Below are positions 1 through 7,046 of a stretch of 8,520 bases of DNA, in pieces. The stretch's first letter is position 1, and every line of letters begins with the position of its first letter. The notes beneath the pieces were generated by a model that saw only the letters and a program-made list of their open reading frames with translations, did not search any database and was not told where the DNA came from. Source of the stretch: Pseudomonadota bacterium. GTDB lineage: Bacteria; Pseudomonadota; Gammaproteobacteria; Steroidobacterales; Rariloculaceae. The stretch covers positions 34,484 through 43,003 of the forward strand of contig VYEH01000368.1 of the NCBI GenBank assembly GCA_009843005.1. Direction: 5' to 3'. The position numbers were made by a program, and so were the translations under genes.

Positions 1-99
1 TTCTTCCCTGAGGCTGTATCGATCGGGCTCGTACTCCTCTTCATCGTCGACCATCACGTCGATCAGGTACATGAGCACGTCAAGAACGGTTTCTTTCAT
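1..99 (-). CDS. smg: Smg family protein (DUF494), N-terminal 33 codons only
   Basis: The minus strand from position 99 reads ATG and stays open to the window edge, giving 33 residues that begin MKETVLDVLMYLIDVMVDD and continue with an acidic stretch and an EPDRYSLREE segment. This start matches the Smg (DUF494) family, small proteins of unknown biochemical role that in gammaproteobacteria are encoded directly downstream of dprA. The start codon shares four bases (ATGA, 99-96) with the dprA stop, and an AGAGGA Shine-Dalgarno sequence lies just upstream (about 104-109, minus strand), so translation is probably coupled to dprA. The rest of the gene lies outside the window. The identification rests on the short N-terminus plus position; the function is not known. 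Confidence 0.85.
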   Translation of the reverse strand, partial: MKETVLDVLMYLIDVMVDDEEEYEPDRYSLREE

Positions 100-1232
100 G
101 GGGTCCTCTTTGACAGGCGGGAATAACGTCCGCCCGGCAGGGCTTCGACCAGCCCCTCCATTTCCAGGAGCAGGAGCATGGATGAAAGCTCTGCCGCCGT
201 CAATCCGGTCCGCCGGGCCAGATCGGATATTCCGCAAGGGTCAAAACCGAGCGCCGCCAGCAGTTCCGCGTAACCCGGCTGGCCTTCGAACGGCGCAGTC
301 TCCTCCGGCGCTTCGGCCGGGTCGCCGGCCGGCGGCGCGGCGGGTTGCATGGCGAGTTCGAGCAATGGCGGCAGTTCGATGAGCACGTCCGCGGCCTCCT
401 CCACGAGCTTGGCGCCGTCCCGGATCAGGCGGTGACATCCCTTTGCCATCGGGTTGTGGATGGAACCGGGAATTGCGAAAACCTCCCGCCCATTGTTTCC
501 AGCCAGGCGCGCGGTGATGAGCGAGCCGCTGCGCCGCGCCGCTTCCACCACGAGGGTTCCCGCGCTCATCCCGGCGATGATACGGTTTCTCTGCGGAAAG
601 TGGGCAGCCAGCGGCGGCGTTCCCGGCGGATACTCCGAAACGATCAGCCCCTTGGCAATGATTTCCGCCGCCAGGCGCGCGTGGGACCTGGGGAACAACA
701 CGTCGGGACCCGATCCCAGCACGGCCACCGTGCTGCCGCACCCCTGCAGACCGCCGCGGTGGCTGGCGCCGTCGATCCCCGTGGCCAGTCCGCTGACGAT
801 GGTCAGGCCGCGTTCGCTGAGATACCGGGCGAATCGCTGCGCCGTTTCGCGGCCGTTGGCGGTGGGCTTGCGACTGCCGACCATCGCAAGCTGAGGACCG
901 TTCAGGAGGTCGCTGCGCGTTCCCTCGATCCATAGCGCCAGCGGAGGGTCCGGCAGCTCCTTCAACATGGCGGGATAGTCGGAGGAATCTCTCGTGATCA
1001 ACCCACGGCCGGGGCGATCGAGCCAATCCCGCCACTGGTCCATGCGCTGCCGGTCCGGGTCCCTGAGACGCTCCGCCTGGCGCCTGGAGAGTCCCGCCGC
1101 CAACAGTTCGGAGCGCTGCAAGTCGACGACCTCCGCTACCGAAGCATGCCGATCGATCAGTGCCGGGAGCCGCTGCGATAAAGGGGGCGTGGCGGACTGG
1201 AGCAGCGTAAGCCAGGCGTCGAGTTTCATCAT
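96..1232 (-). CDS. dprA: DNA-processing protein DprA/Smf
   Basis: 378 residues, the usual family size. DprA binds incoming single-stranded DNA in the cytoplasm and loads RecA during natural transformation. An N-terminal helical region (about 1-75) is followed by the Rossmann-type DprA core (about 75-290): MVGSRKPTANG at 117-127, SGLATGIDGASH at 147-158, the VLGSGPDVLFPRSH segment at 171-184, FPQRNRIIAGMS at 212-223, and GREVFAIPG at 248-256. After an Ala/Pro/Glu-rich linker (about 292-320), residues 321-378 form the winged-helix (DML1-like) C-terminal domain, with helices around GISDLARRTGL and a LLLLEMEGLVEALPGGRY end. Two adjacent ATG codons (1232-1230 and 1229-1227) can serve as start; neither has a clear Shine-Dalgarno sequence. 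It is the first gene of a minus-strand pair with smg and is divergent from def. Presence of dprA alone does not prove competence, since it is near-universal. Confidence 0.97.
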   Translation of the reverse strand: MMKLDAWLTLLQSATPPLSQRLPALIDRHASVAEVVDLQRSELLAAGLSRRQAERLRDPDRQRMDQWRDWLDRPGRGLITRDSSDYPAMLKELPDPPLALWIEGTRSDLLNGPQLAMVGSRKPTANGRETAQRFARYLSERGLTIVSGLATGIDGASHRGGLQGCGSTVAVLGSGPDVLFPRSHARLAAEIIAKGLIVSEYPPGTPPLAAHFPQRNRIIAGMSAGTLVVEAARRSGSLITARLAGNNGREVFAIPGSIHNPMAKGCHRLIRDGAKLVEEAADVLIELPPLLELAMQPAAPPAGDPAEAPEETAPFEGQPGYAELLAALGFDPCGISDLARRTGLTAAELSSMLLLLEMEGLVEALPGGRYSRLSKRTP

Positions 1233-1241
1233 TTTTCGTAC

Positions 1242-1250
1242 TGCTATAAT
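1242..1250 (+). promoter_or_regulatory. Extended -10 promoter for def-fmt-rsmB
   Basis: The sequence TGCTATAAT holds a perfect TATAAT (1245-1250) preceded by the TGn extended -10 element. The -35 region (around 1221-1229) matches the consensus poorly, which is usual for extended -10 promoters. Transcription would begin near 1257 and leave a leader of about 130 bases before def. The -35/-10 region lies across the dprA start codon (1232-1230), so polymerase bound here could interfere with dprA expression. This is called from sequence alone. Confidence 0.55.
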
Positions 1251-1291
1251 CGGTCGTCGCAGATCGCGGAACGATTCCGGGGTCGCGCCGG

Positions 1292-1320
1292 TCTATAGAC
1301 TACTACTCTCAAACTGTCCG
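1292..1320 (-). promoter_or_regulatory. Candidate minus-strand promoter for dprA-smg
   Basis: On the minus strand, CGGACA (1320-1315) and TATAGA (1297-1292) are separated by 17 bases, each matching four of six consensus positions of sigma-70 -35 and -10 elements. The predicted start near 1285 would give a leader of about 53 bases before dprA. The -10 lies inside a 10-bp perfect palindrome, GTCTATAGAC (1291-1300), which could alternatively be a regulator half-site pair or chance. Weak support. Confidence 0.3.
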
Positions 1321-1329
1321 CGCGTCGAC

Positions 1330-1346
1330 CAAAACCGGCGGTTTTG
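1330..1346. promoter_or_regulatory. Perfect inverted repeat (7-bp arms, 3-base loop) in the def leader
   Basis: CAAAACC (1330-1336), GGC (1337-1339), GGTTTTG (1340-1346) is a perfect inverted repeat 42 bases before the def start and downstream of the likely def promoter. As RNA it could form a small hairpin in the leader; as DNA it could be an operator for a dimeric protein. It is not followed by a U-run, so an intrinsic terminator is unlikely on the plus strand. It contains the AAAACCGG motif also seen before the DUF4390 gene and in the terminal repeat array. Confidence 0.5.
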
Positions 1347-1388
1347 TACGGAAACTCCGGTGCTCTTGCGGAAACCAGGACAACAGAG

Positions 1389-1937
1389 ATGGCACAGTTA
1401 CCCATCCTTCACTATCCGGACCCCCGGCTGCGGATTCAGGCCAAGCCGGTCACCGAAGTCGACGCGCGTATCCGCACCCTCGTGGCGGACATGCTGGAGA
1501 CCATGTACGAAGCCTCCGGTATCGGGCTGGCGGCAACCCAGGTGAACGTTCACGAACGCGTCCTTGTGGTGGATATCTCCGAGGAACGGAACCAGCCGCT
1601 CTGCCTGATCAATCCGCGCATCCTGCACTCCGAAGGCGGGGTCAGCTACGAGGAGGGTTGCCTCTCAGTGCCGGATGTATTCGAGTCTGTCAGCCGCGCC
1701 GAGTCGATCCGCGTCGCGGCGCTCGACGAGAAGGGCGAATCCATTGAAATGGATGCTGAAGGATTGCTCGCCATCTGCATTCAACACGAGATGGATCACC
1801 TGGAAGGGAAGCTGTTCGTTGACTACCTGTCGGCACTGAAACGCACTCGGCTGAAAACGAAATTCCGCAAGAAGGCCAGGCGCGATCCCGATTCCCGTGA
1901 CGCCGGACGGTCCAGGATTTCGGCGCCTGTCATCTGA
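1389..1937 (+). CDS. def: Peptide deformylase
   Basis: 182 residues. The enzyme removes the N-formyl group from nascent proteins in the cytoplasm, using a metal (normally Fe2+). All three signature motifs are present: GIGLAATQ at 44-51 (motif 1, with Gln51), EGCLS at 89-93 (motif 2, metal ligand Cys91) and HEMDH at 133-137 (motif 3, metal ligands His133 and His137, catalytic Glu134). Their spacing fits the bacterial type 1 enzyme. The ATG at 1389 is chosen over an upstream in-frame TTG (1344) because AGGA lies at 1377-1380 and the protein then begins MAQLPILHYPDPRLR, like known deformylases. The C-terminus, from about residue 151, is a basic, Arg/Lys-rich tail slightly longer than in E. coli Def, in keeping with a tail that contacts the ribosome near the exit tunnel. 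First gene of the plus-strand run, 29 bases before fmt. Confidence 0.98.
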   Translation: MAQLPILHYPDPRLRIQAKPVTEVDARIRTLVADMLETMYEASGIGLAATQVNVHERVLVVDISEERNQPLCLINPRILHSEGGVSYEEGCLSVPDVFESVSRAESIRVAALDEKGESIEMDAEGLLAICIQHEMDHLEGKLFVDYLSALKRTRLKTKFRKKARRDPDSRDAGRSRISAPVI

Positions 1938-1966
1938 CTCGCCCGCATCCACGGGCTACTGAGGCC

Positions 1967-2899
1967 ATGCCGCGAATCGCCTTTGCGGGAACGCCGGATT
2001 TCGCCGTGTCCTGCCTGCGCTTGCTGCTCGCGAGCGGTTGGGAGATTTCACTGGTGCTGACCCAACCAGACCGCCCATCGGGGCGAGGCCGTCGCGTGAC
2101 CCGAAGCCCGGTCAGGCGCGAGGCCCTGGAGCATGGGCTCAATATCCGTCAGCCGCTTCGCCTGGACGGCGGTGCGGTTCCGGAAGACTGGGGCGGCGCC
2201 CCGGACCTGTTGGTGGTGGCCGCTTACGGCCTGCTCATCCCGCCCTGGCTGCTCGATTGGCCCCGGGTCGGCGCCGTGAACGTTCACGCCTCACTGCTGC
2301 CGCGGTGGAGGGGCGCCGCTCCCATCCAGTACGCAATCCTGGCGGGCGATACCGAAACCGGAACCAGCATCATGAAGATGGATGCCGGACTCGATACGGG
2401 TCCGGTGTATCGTCGGCGAAAGCTCGCCATCGAAGCCGGTGAAACAGCGGGAATGCTGCATGACCGGCTCGCCCGGTGCGGCGCGGAACTGTTGGTGGAA
2501 ACGCTGCCCGGCATTTTGAACGGCGCCCTGAAGGCCGAGCCGCAGAACGATGCCCTGGCGACCCATGCGCCGAGAATCGCCAAGTCCGACGGTGTCCTGG
2601 ACTGGGCCGCTTCGGCTGTCGAACTGGAACGCCGGGTACGCGCCTTCAACCCCTGGCCGGTGGCCGAGACCAGGATCAGAAACGGCGAGCGGGTGCGGAT
2701 CTGGGAGGCTGTCGCCCTGGAGAGCCGCCCGCAGGAACGACCGGGGTCAGTGATCCGCACCGGCGCCGATGGTATCGATGTGGCCACGAAGGCCGGAATT
2801 CTGCGGGTCCGGAGCTTGCAAAGGCCCGGGGGACGCGTGATGAGCGCAGCCGACTATCTCAACGCGCACCCCCTCGAGGGTGAGACGTTTGGCGGCTGA
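1967..2899 (+). CDS. fmt: Methionyl-tRNA formyltransferase
   Basis: 310 residues, normal length. It transfers a formyl group from 10-formyltetrahydrofolate to Met-tRNA(fMet), preparing it for translation initiation; Def later removes the formyl group. The N-terminal catalytic domain (about 1-205) begins RIAFAGTPDFAV (3-14), carries the GRGRR loop at 39-43, the NVHASLLPRWRGAAPIQ signature (105-121, catalytic Asn105 and His107) and MDAGLDTGP (138-146, catalytic Asp143). The C-terminal oligonucleotide-binding-like domain (about 206-310) includes VRAFNPWPVAET and binds the tRNA. The ATG at 1967 is preceded closely by GAGG (1961-1964), a rather short spacing, but the N-terminus aligns well with the family. 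The 3' end overlaps the rsmB reading frame by 20 bases if rsmB begins at 2880, suggesting translational coupling. Confidence 0.98.
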   Translation: MPRIAFAGTPDFAVSCLRLLLASGWEISLVLTQPDRPSGRGRRVTRSPVRREALEHGLNIRQPLRLDGGAVPEDWGGAPDLLVVAAYGLLIPPWLLDWPRVGAVNVHASLLPRWRGAAPIQYAILAGDTETGTSIMKMDAGLDTGPVYRRRKLAIEAGETAGMLHDRLARCGAELLVETLPGILNGALKAEPQNDALATHAPRIAKSDGVLDWAASAVELERRVRAFNPWPVAETRIRNGERVRIWEAVALESRPQERPGSVIRTGADGIDVATKAGILRVRSLQRPGGRVMSAADYLNAHPLEGETFGG

Positions 2900-4208
2900 A
2901 GGGAGGAAAACGCCGCGGGAGGCGCCCGGATCCGGCGTTCGGGCCCTTGCAGCGAAAATCAACGCCCGGGTTGTGGCGGAGGGGTCGTCGCTGGAGGCGG
3001 CGTTTGCGGCCTTTCCACCCCCGCCGGAGCGGGATGTCGGCCTGTTGCGGGAGCTCTGCTACGGATCGCTGCGCTGGCACCACCGGTTGACCCATCAGGT
3101 CAAGCGGCTGCTGAGACGGCCGCGGTATCCCGTGGACCCGCCGTTGGCGTCGCTGATGCGTATCGGCCTGTACCAGCTACAGTGGTTGCGGATTCCCGAC
3201 CATGCCGCCGTGGCGGCGACGGTGAGCGCTGCGGAAACTATCGGCGCCAAGCGCGCGAAGGGATTCGTCAACGCCGTGCTGCGGCGCTTCCTGCGCGAGC
3301 GGGAAAGTCTGACGGACCGCCTTAGCGGTATCCCCGAAGCCGAAGCCAGCCACCCGGACTGGATGGTGGGTCGACTCCGGGCCGATTGGCCGCACGACTG
3401 GGAGCGGGTGGTCGAGCAGAACAATCGTCCGCCACCCATGTGGCTGCGAGTCAACGCGCGCCGCACGACCCGCGCCGCCTATCTGGACACGCTGGAAGCT
3501 CAGGGCATTGCCGCGCAGCCTGCGGAGTCCTCGTCCAGCGCAGTTTTGCTGGCCCGGCCCAGGCCCAGGGACACGCTGCCCGGGTTCGCCGAAGGCCTGG
3601 TATCGGTGCACGACGCCGGCGCGCAACTGGCGGCACGGTGGCTGGCCCCTGAACCCGGCCAGCGTGTGCTGGATGCGTGCGCGGCGCCGGGCGGAAAGTG
3701 CGCGCACCTGCTTGAGAGTTGCCCCGGTCTGGGCGAAATGGTGGCGCTGGATCTGGACCGGGACCGCCTGGCCGTCGCGGCTGGCGAACTGGAACGCCTG
3801 GGGCTCTCGGCATCGCTCATCTGCGGCGATGCGGCATCGCCCCGGGAGTGGTGGGATGGCAGCCCGTTCCATCGGATTCTGCTGGACGCGCCCTGCAGCG
3901 CGCTGGGCGTGATTCGCCGTCACCCGGACATCAAGGTGCTGCGTCGTCCGGCCGACATCGCGCAGGCGGCGGCGAAGCAGCGCATGCTGCTGGAAGCGCT
4001 CTGGCCGCTGCTGGCTCCCGGCGGACGGTTGCTCTACGTCACCTGCACCGTGATCCACGAGGAGAATCGGGATCAGATACGCAATTTCCTCGAAGCTACA
4101 CCGTCGGCCCGAAGCGACGGCGCCGGATCTCCCTCAAGTCGGCAGATCCTGCCCGGGGAGACTAATATGGATGGGTTCTATTATGCTTGCATCCGAAAGG
4201 CGGGATAG
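2880..4208 (+). CDS. rsmB: 16S rRNA (cytosine(967)-C5)-methyltransferase RsmB
   Basis: 442 residues from the GTG at 2880. It methylates C967 of 16S rRNA using S-adenosylmethionine. Residues about 20-150 form the NusB-like RNA-binding domain, and about 165-442 the Rossmann methyltransferase domain. Visible motifs: LLRELCYGSLRW (55-66), MWLRVNA (187-193), the SAM-binding DACAAPGGK (265-273), DLDRDRL (291-297), DAPCSALGVIRRHPDIK (336-352, with Cys339, the residue that helps release product) and YVTCT (386-390, with the catalytic Cys389). It ends in the typical DGFYYA segment. The start is uncertain: the GTG at 2880 directly abuts GAGG (2876-2879), whereas TTG at 2889 sits at ideal distance from the same element and would remove three residues. 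Formerly called sun. Third gene of the def-fmt-rsmB run. Confidence 0.97.
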   Translation: MRRLAAEGRKTPREAPGSGVRALAAKINARVVAEGSSLEAAFAAFPPPPERDVGLLRELCYGSLRWHHRLTHQVKRLLRRPRYPVDPPLASLMRIGLYQLQWLRIPDHAAVAATVSAAETIGAKRAKGFVNAVLRRFLRERESLTDRLSGIPEAEASHPDWMVGRLRADWPHDWERVVEQNNRPPPMWLRVNARRTTRAAYLDTLEAQGIAAQPAESSSSAVLLARPRPRDTLPGFAEGLVSVHDAGAQLAARWLAPEPGQRVLDACAAPGGKCAHLLESCPGLGEMVALDLDRDRLAVAAGELERLGLSASLICGDAASPREWWDGSPFHRILLDAPCSALGVIRRHPDIKVLRRPADIAQAAAKQRMLLEALWPLLAPGGRLLYVTCTVIHEENRDQIRNFLEATPSARSDGAGSPSSRQILPGETNMDGFYYACIRKAG

Positions 4209-4235
4209 GGTGATCGCGGTTTGGTCTGGCTAGGC

Positions 4236-4247
4236 GGGAAAACCGGT
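4236..4247. promoter_or_regulatory. Inverted copy of the terminal repeat core, overlapping the DUF4390 gene start
   Basis: GGGAAAACCGGT is the exact reverse complement of ACCGGTTTTCCC at 8486-8497 in the tandem array after the response regulator gene. It lies at the end of the 37-base gap between rsmB and the DUF4390 gene. Its GGGA (4236-4239) also serves as the likely Shine-Dalgarno sequence for the GTG at 4246, so the match could partly reflect that role. A protein bound here would sit at the head of the DUF4390-kinase-regulator group. Binding is inferred, not shown. Confidence 0.4.
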
Positions 4248-4839
4248 GCGGTTCTTGCGGTCTGAAATTCGCGGCTGGTGCGGGTGCGCTGCCGTTCTGG
4301 CGGCGTTGTCGCTGACGCCGTGCCGGCCGGGCGCCGCACAGGAGGACCCCGGCAGATTCGACGTTCGCACCGCGGGCGTCACGTTGACCTCCGGGGTCTA
4401 CTATCTTGACGCGTGGGTGGAGTACCGGCTTTCCACGGATGCCCGGGATGCCCTGGACGCAGGCGTACCGCTCACGTTCGACCTGGACGTGGAATTCATA
4501 GACCCCAGGTGGTACTGGACGGACGAGACGGTCGGCAGGCTTACCCAGAGCTACCAACTGCAATTCCACGCGCTGAGCGAGCGCTATATCGTGCTCAATC
4601 TCAATAGCGAGGAACAGAATACCTTCGCGACCCTTTTCTCCGCCCTGAATTTCCTTGGGCGCATCGGCGAACTGCCGCTGATCGACGCCGCGTTGCTGAA
4701 TCCGAACAATGTCTACGACATCCGGATTCGTACGCTACTTCGCGTGGAAGCGGTACCCGATCCATGGGGCTTCCTCGCCTTCTGGCGGCGGGACTGGTCA
4801 CTCAGGAGCGAGTGGTACAGATGGCGCATGCAAGACTGA
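4246..4839 (+). CDS. Exported DUF4390 family protein
   Basis: 197 residues from a GTG start with GGGA at 4236-4239. Residues 1-31 look like a Sec signal peptide: basic N-terminus (RFLRSEIRG), hydrophobic core (AAVLAALSL) and likely cleavage after Ala31; there is no clear lipobox. The mature part fits DUF4390: VTLTSGVYYLDAWVEYRLS (45-63), GVPLTFDLDVEF (73-84), aromatic RWYWTD (88-93), YQLQFHALSERYIVLNL (103-119), DIRIRTLLRVEAVPDPW (158-174) and a W-rich end with LRSEW (186-190). The pattern of alternating hydrophobic residues suggests a mostly beta-strand periplasmic domain. No catalytic motif is visible and the function is unknown. It overlaps the kinase gene by 19 bases, and this family commonly neighbours NtrY-like kinases in gammaproteobacteria, so a periplasmic role linked to that signalling system is a reasonable inference. 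Confidence 0.9.
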   Translation: MRFLRSEIRGWCGCAAVLAALSLTPCRPGAAQEDPGRFDVRTAGVTLTSGVYYLDAWVEYRLSTDARDALDAGVPLTFDLDVEFIDPRWYWTDETVGRLTQSYQLQFHALSERYIVLNLNSEEQNTFATLFSALNFLGRIGELPLIDAALLNPNNVYDIRIRTLLRVEAVPDPWGFLAFWRRDWSLRSEWYRWRMQD

Positions 4840-7046
4840 GGCCGATAGCCATCATCATGGCTCTCTCCGCCGGTGCCGTCATCTGGCTGGCGGGTCTCAT
4901 CTGGTTTGCTCAGGTCGCTCAAAACTCCGCCGCGCTGGCCCGGTTACAGAACGGTATCCTGCTCATCGGCGTCGCGGTGATCTGCGTGCTGTCGCTGGTT
5001 ATCATCGGCAACGTCCTGCGGCTCGTGCGCGAACTTCGGGCCCAGGTGCCCGGGGCGCGGTTGACGGCCCGGATGGTGGCGCTACTGGTCGTACTGACGG
5101 TCGTCCCGTTGCTCGTGGTCTATACCTTCTCGCTGCAATTCATCAACCGGGGGATCGACAGCTGGTTCAGCCTGGAGTTGGAGGAGGGACTGGAGGCTTC
5201 GCTTGAGCTGAGCCGCAGCGCGCTGGACGTGCAGATGCGGGAGAACCTGGTCGAGGCGCGGCGGATCGCACTGGAGTTGGCGGGCAGCGACAGCGCCGAC
5301 CTTGTCGGCGAACTCGGCGATCTCCGGCGTGGCAGCACCGCGGTGGAACTGACGGTTTTCAGCACGGCCGACGACCGCATACTGGCCACCAGCTCCGAGG
5401 CTCCGTCTCTGGCCGTTCCCCGGTTCCCGGGAGCGGAACTGGTCTTCCAGCTTCGCCAGGGCGGATCCTACGTGAACCTGGAGCCGCGCACGGACGGCGG
5501 CGTAGAGATCCTGGCCGCCGTCAACGTCATCGCCGGCGACCCGCGAGGCGAACGCGAAGTCCTGCTTGCCAGGTTCGCAGTGGAGCCCCAACTGGGCGAA
5601 CTGGTTGAGCGCGCGGAGGCCAGCTACGAGCAGTACGCGGAATTGTCGTTCCTGAGGACGCCGCTGAAGACGAGCCTCACGCTGACGCTGAGCGTTGTCC
5701 TGCTGACCGGACTGCTGGTCGCGCTGTACGGCGCCTTCTTTTCGGCCCGGCGGCTTGTGGGCCCGATCCAGCAACTGATGACGGCGACAGGGGACGTGGC
5801 GCGAGGCAAATTCGATACTCAATTGCCCACCGCTGCGGGAGACGAGATCGGATTCCTGGTCAACGCCTTCAACGACATGACCCGGCGCCTGGCGAGGGCC
5901 GATACCAGGACCAGGGAGAGTCAACAACAGTTGGAGAGTGAGCGCGGAAAACTGGAAGCCATACTCGGCCGCCTGTCGACTGGCGTTATCGCGCTGGAAT
6001 CAGACCTCCGTATCCGCACGGCCAACCGGGCCGCGAGCGCCATTCTCGGTGTCGACCTCGAGCGGAGCCAAGGCGAAGAACTCGTGGATATCGCGACGAA
6101 TCGGCCGCGATTGGCGCCGTTCCTGTCGGTGCTGCAACGCCATCTGGACCGTGGCGACACCGATTGGCGCGAGCAGATCGAATTCCTCCGGGAGGACAGT
6201 CGGCGCGTACTGGTGTGCGCCTGTGCCGTGTTGCCCCCGGAGCGCGGCGACCCGGGCGGCTTCGTGGTTGTTTTCGATGACATCACGGCGCTGCTGAGGG
6301 CTCAACGCGATGCCGCCTGGGGCGAAATCGCCCGGCGCCTGGCCCACGAGATCAAGAATCCCCTGACTCCGATCCAGCTTTCGGCGGAGCGATTGCGGCA
6401 CCGTTATCTGCCTTCCAGTACCGTCGACCCGGAACTGCTCGACCGCTCGACATACGTCATCATCCAGCAGGTCGAAGCGCTGAAGGACATGGTCAATGCG
6501 TTCAGCGAGTACGCGCGCATGCCGGCGATGGACATGACGCAATTCGACCTCAACGATCTGATATCGGAGGTCGCCGAACTCTACCATCACCGGCAGTCGC
6601 CGCTGGATTTGCAGCTCGAGCTGGGCGACCTGCCGGATGTAACCGCCGATGCGGGAAGGCTCAGGCAGGTGCTCCACAACCTGATCCGGAATGCCCAGGA
6701 AGCCATGGAACAGAACAGCCGTCCACGGTTGCGGATTTCCACCTGGCGAGTCCGGCACGAGCACAGGGACATGGTGGAGATCCGGATTGCCGATAACGGT
6801 CCGGGATTTCCGGCCGATATCGCCGCGGAGGCTTTCGATCCCTACGTCACCAGCAAGCCCAGGGGCAGCGGGCTTGGCCTGGCTATCGTCAAGAAACTGG
6901 TGGACGAGCATGGCGGGCGCATTCGGGCGCGAAACCGGCGACGCCGGGGGGCGGAGATCGTTATACTGTTGCCCATCACCGCGGAAGTCGGTGCTGAAAT
7001 TTCCTGGGGGACGGGCCGGCAAGACAAGAGGAGGGAGTTCGCGTGA
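4821..7046 (+). CDS. NtrY-like membrane sensor histidine kinase
   Basis: 741 residues from ATG 4821. Likely membrane segments are at about 8-33, 44-64, 84-104 and 285-306, with a periplasmic region at about 105-284. Its FINRGIDSWFSLELEEGLE start (107-125) is typical of NtrY proteins. A HAMP domain follows (about 303-357), then a PAS domain (about 372-490), then the kinase core. The H-box LAHEIKNPLTPIQLSAERL (507-525) holds phosphoacceptor His509. The N-box has Asn620 and Asn624, the G1 box is DNGPGF (658-663), the F-box is FDPYVTSK (672-679) and the G2 box is GSGLGLAIV (682-690); all look functional. The start overlaps the DUF4390 gene by 19 bases; GTG 4812 is an alternative that leaves a very short spacing to AGGAG (4804-4808). 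The stop overlaps the regulator start by four bases (GTGA), which makes the regulator its partner. The signal sensed is unknown, and nitrogen control should not be assumed. Confidence 0.95.
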   Translation: MAHARLRPIAIIMALSAGAVIWLAGLIWFAQVAQNSAALARLQNGILLIGVAVICVLSLVIIGNVLRLVRELRAQVPGARLTARMVALLVVLTVVPLLVVYTFSLQFINRGIDSWFSLELEEGLEASLELSRSALDVQMRENLVEARRIALELAGSDSADLVGELGDLRRGSTAVELTVFSTADDRILATSSEAPSLAVPRFPGAELVFQLRQGGSYVNLEPRTDGGVEILAAVNVIAGDPRGEREVLLARFAVEPQLGELVERAEASYEQYAELSFLRTPLKTSLTLTLSVVLLTGLLVALYGAFFSARRLVGPIQQLMTATGDVARGKFDTQLPTAAGDEIGFLVNAFNDMTRRLARADTRTRESQQQLESERGKLEAILGRLSTGVIALESDLRIRTANRAASAILGVDLERSQGEELVDIATNRPRLAPFLSVLQRHLDRGDTDWREQIEFLREDSRRVLVCACAVLPPERGDPGGFVVVFDDITALLRAQRDAAWGEIARRLAHEIKNPLTPIQLSAERLRHRYLPSSTVDPELLDRSTYVIIQQVEALKDMVNAFSEYARMPAMDMTQFDLNDLISEVAELYHHRQSPLDLQLELGDLPDVTADAGRLRQVLHNLIRNAQEAMEQNSRPRLRISTWRVRHEHRDMVEIRIADNGPGFPADIAAEAFDPYVTSKPRGSGLGLAIVKKLVDEHGGRIRARNRRRRGAEIVILLPITAEVGAEISWGTGRQDKRREFA

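Noticed and set aside
1330..1346. Intrinsic terminator
   Set aside because: The 7-bp perfect stem is not followed by a U-run on the plus strand, and it lies between the promoter and def, where full termination would make little sense without an attenuation mechanism that I cannot see.
1344..1388. Upstream TTG start extending def by 15 residues
   Set aside because: The added residues do not resemble deformylase N-termini, and the ATG at 1389 has an AGGA at good spacing.
3177..4058. Minus-strand open frame of 293 codons opposite rsmB
   Set aside because: Antisense shadow of rsmB in GC-rich sequence, with low-complexity Arg/Gln/Ala-rich translation.
6000..7022. Minus-strand open frame of 340 codons opposite the kinase gene
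   Set aside because: Antisense shadow of a kinase with intact motifs; no family resemblance and no ribosome binding site noted.
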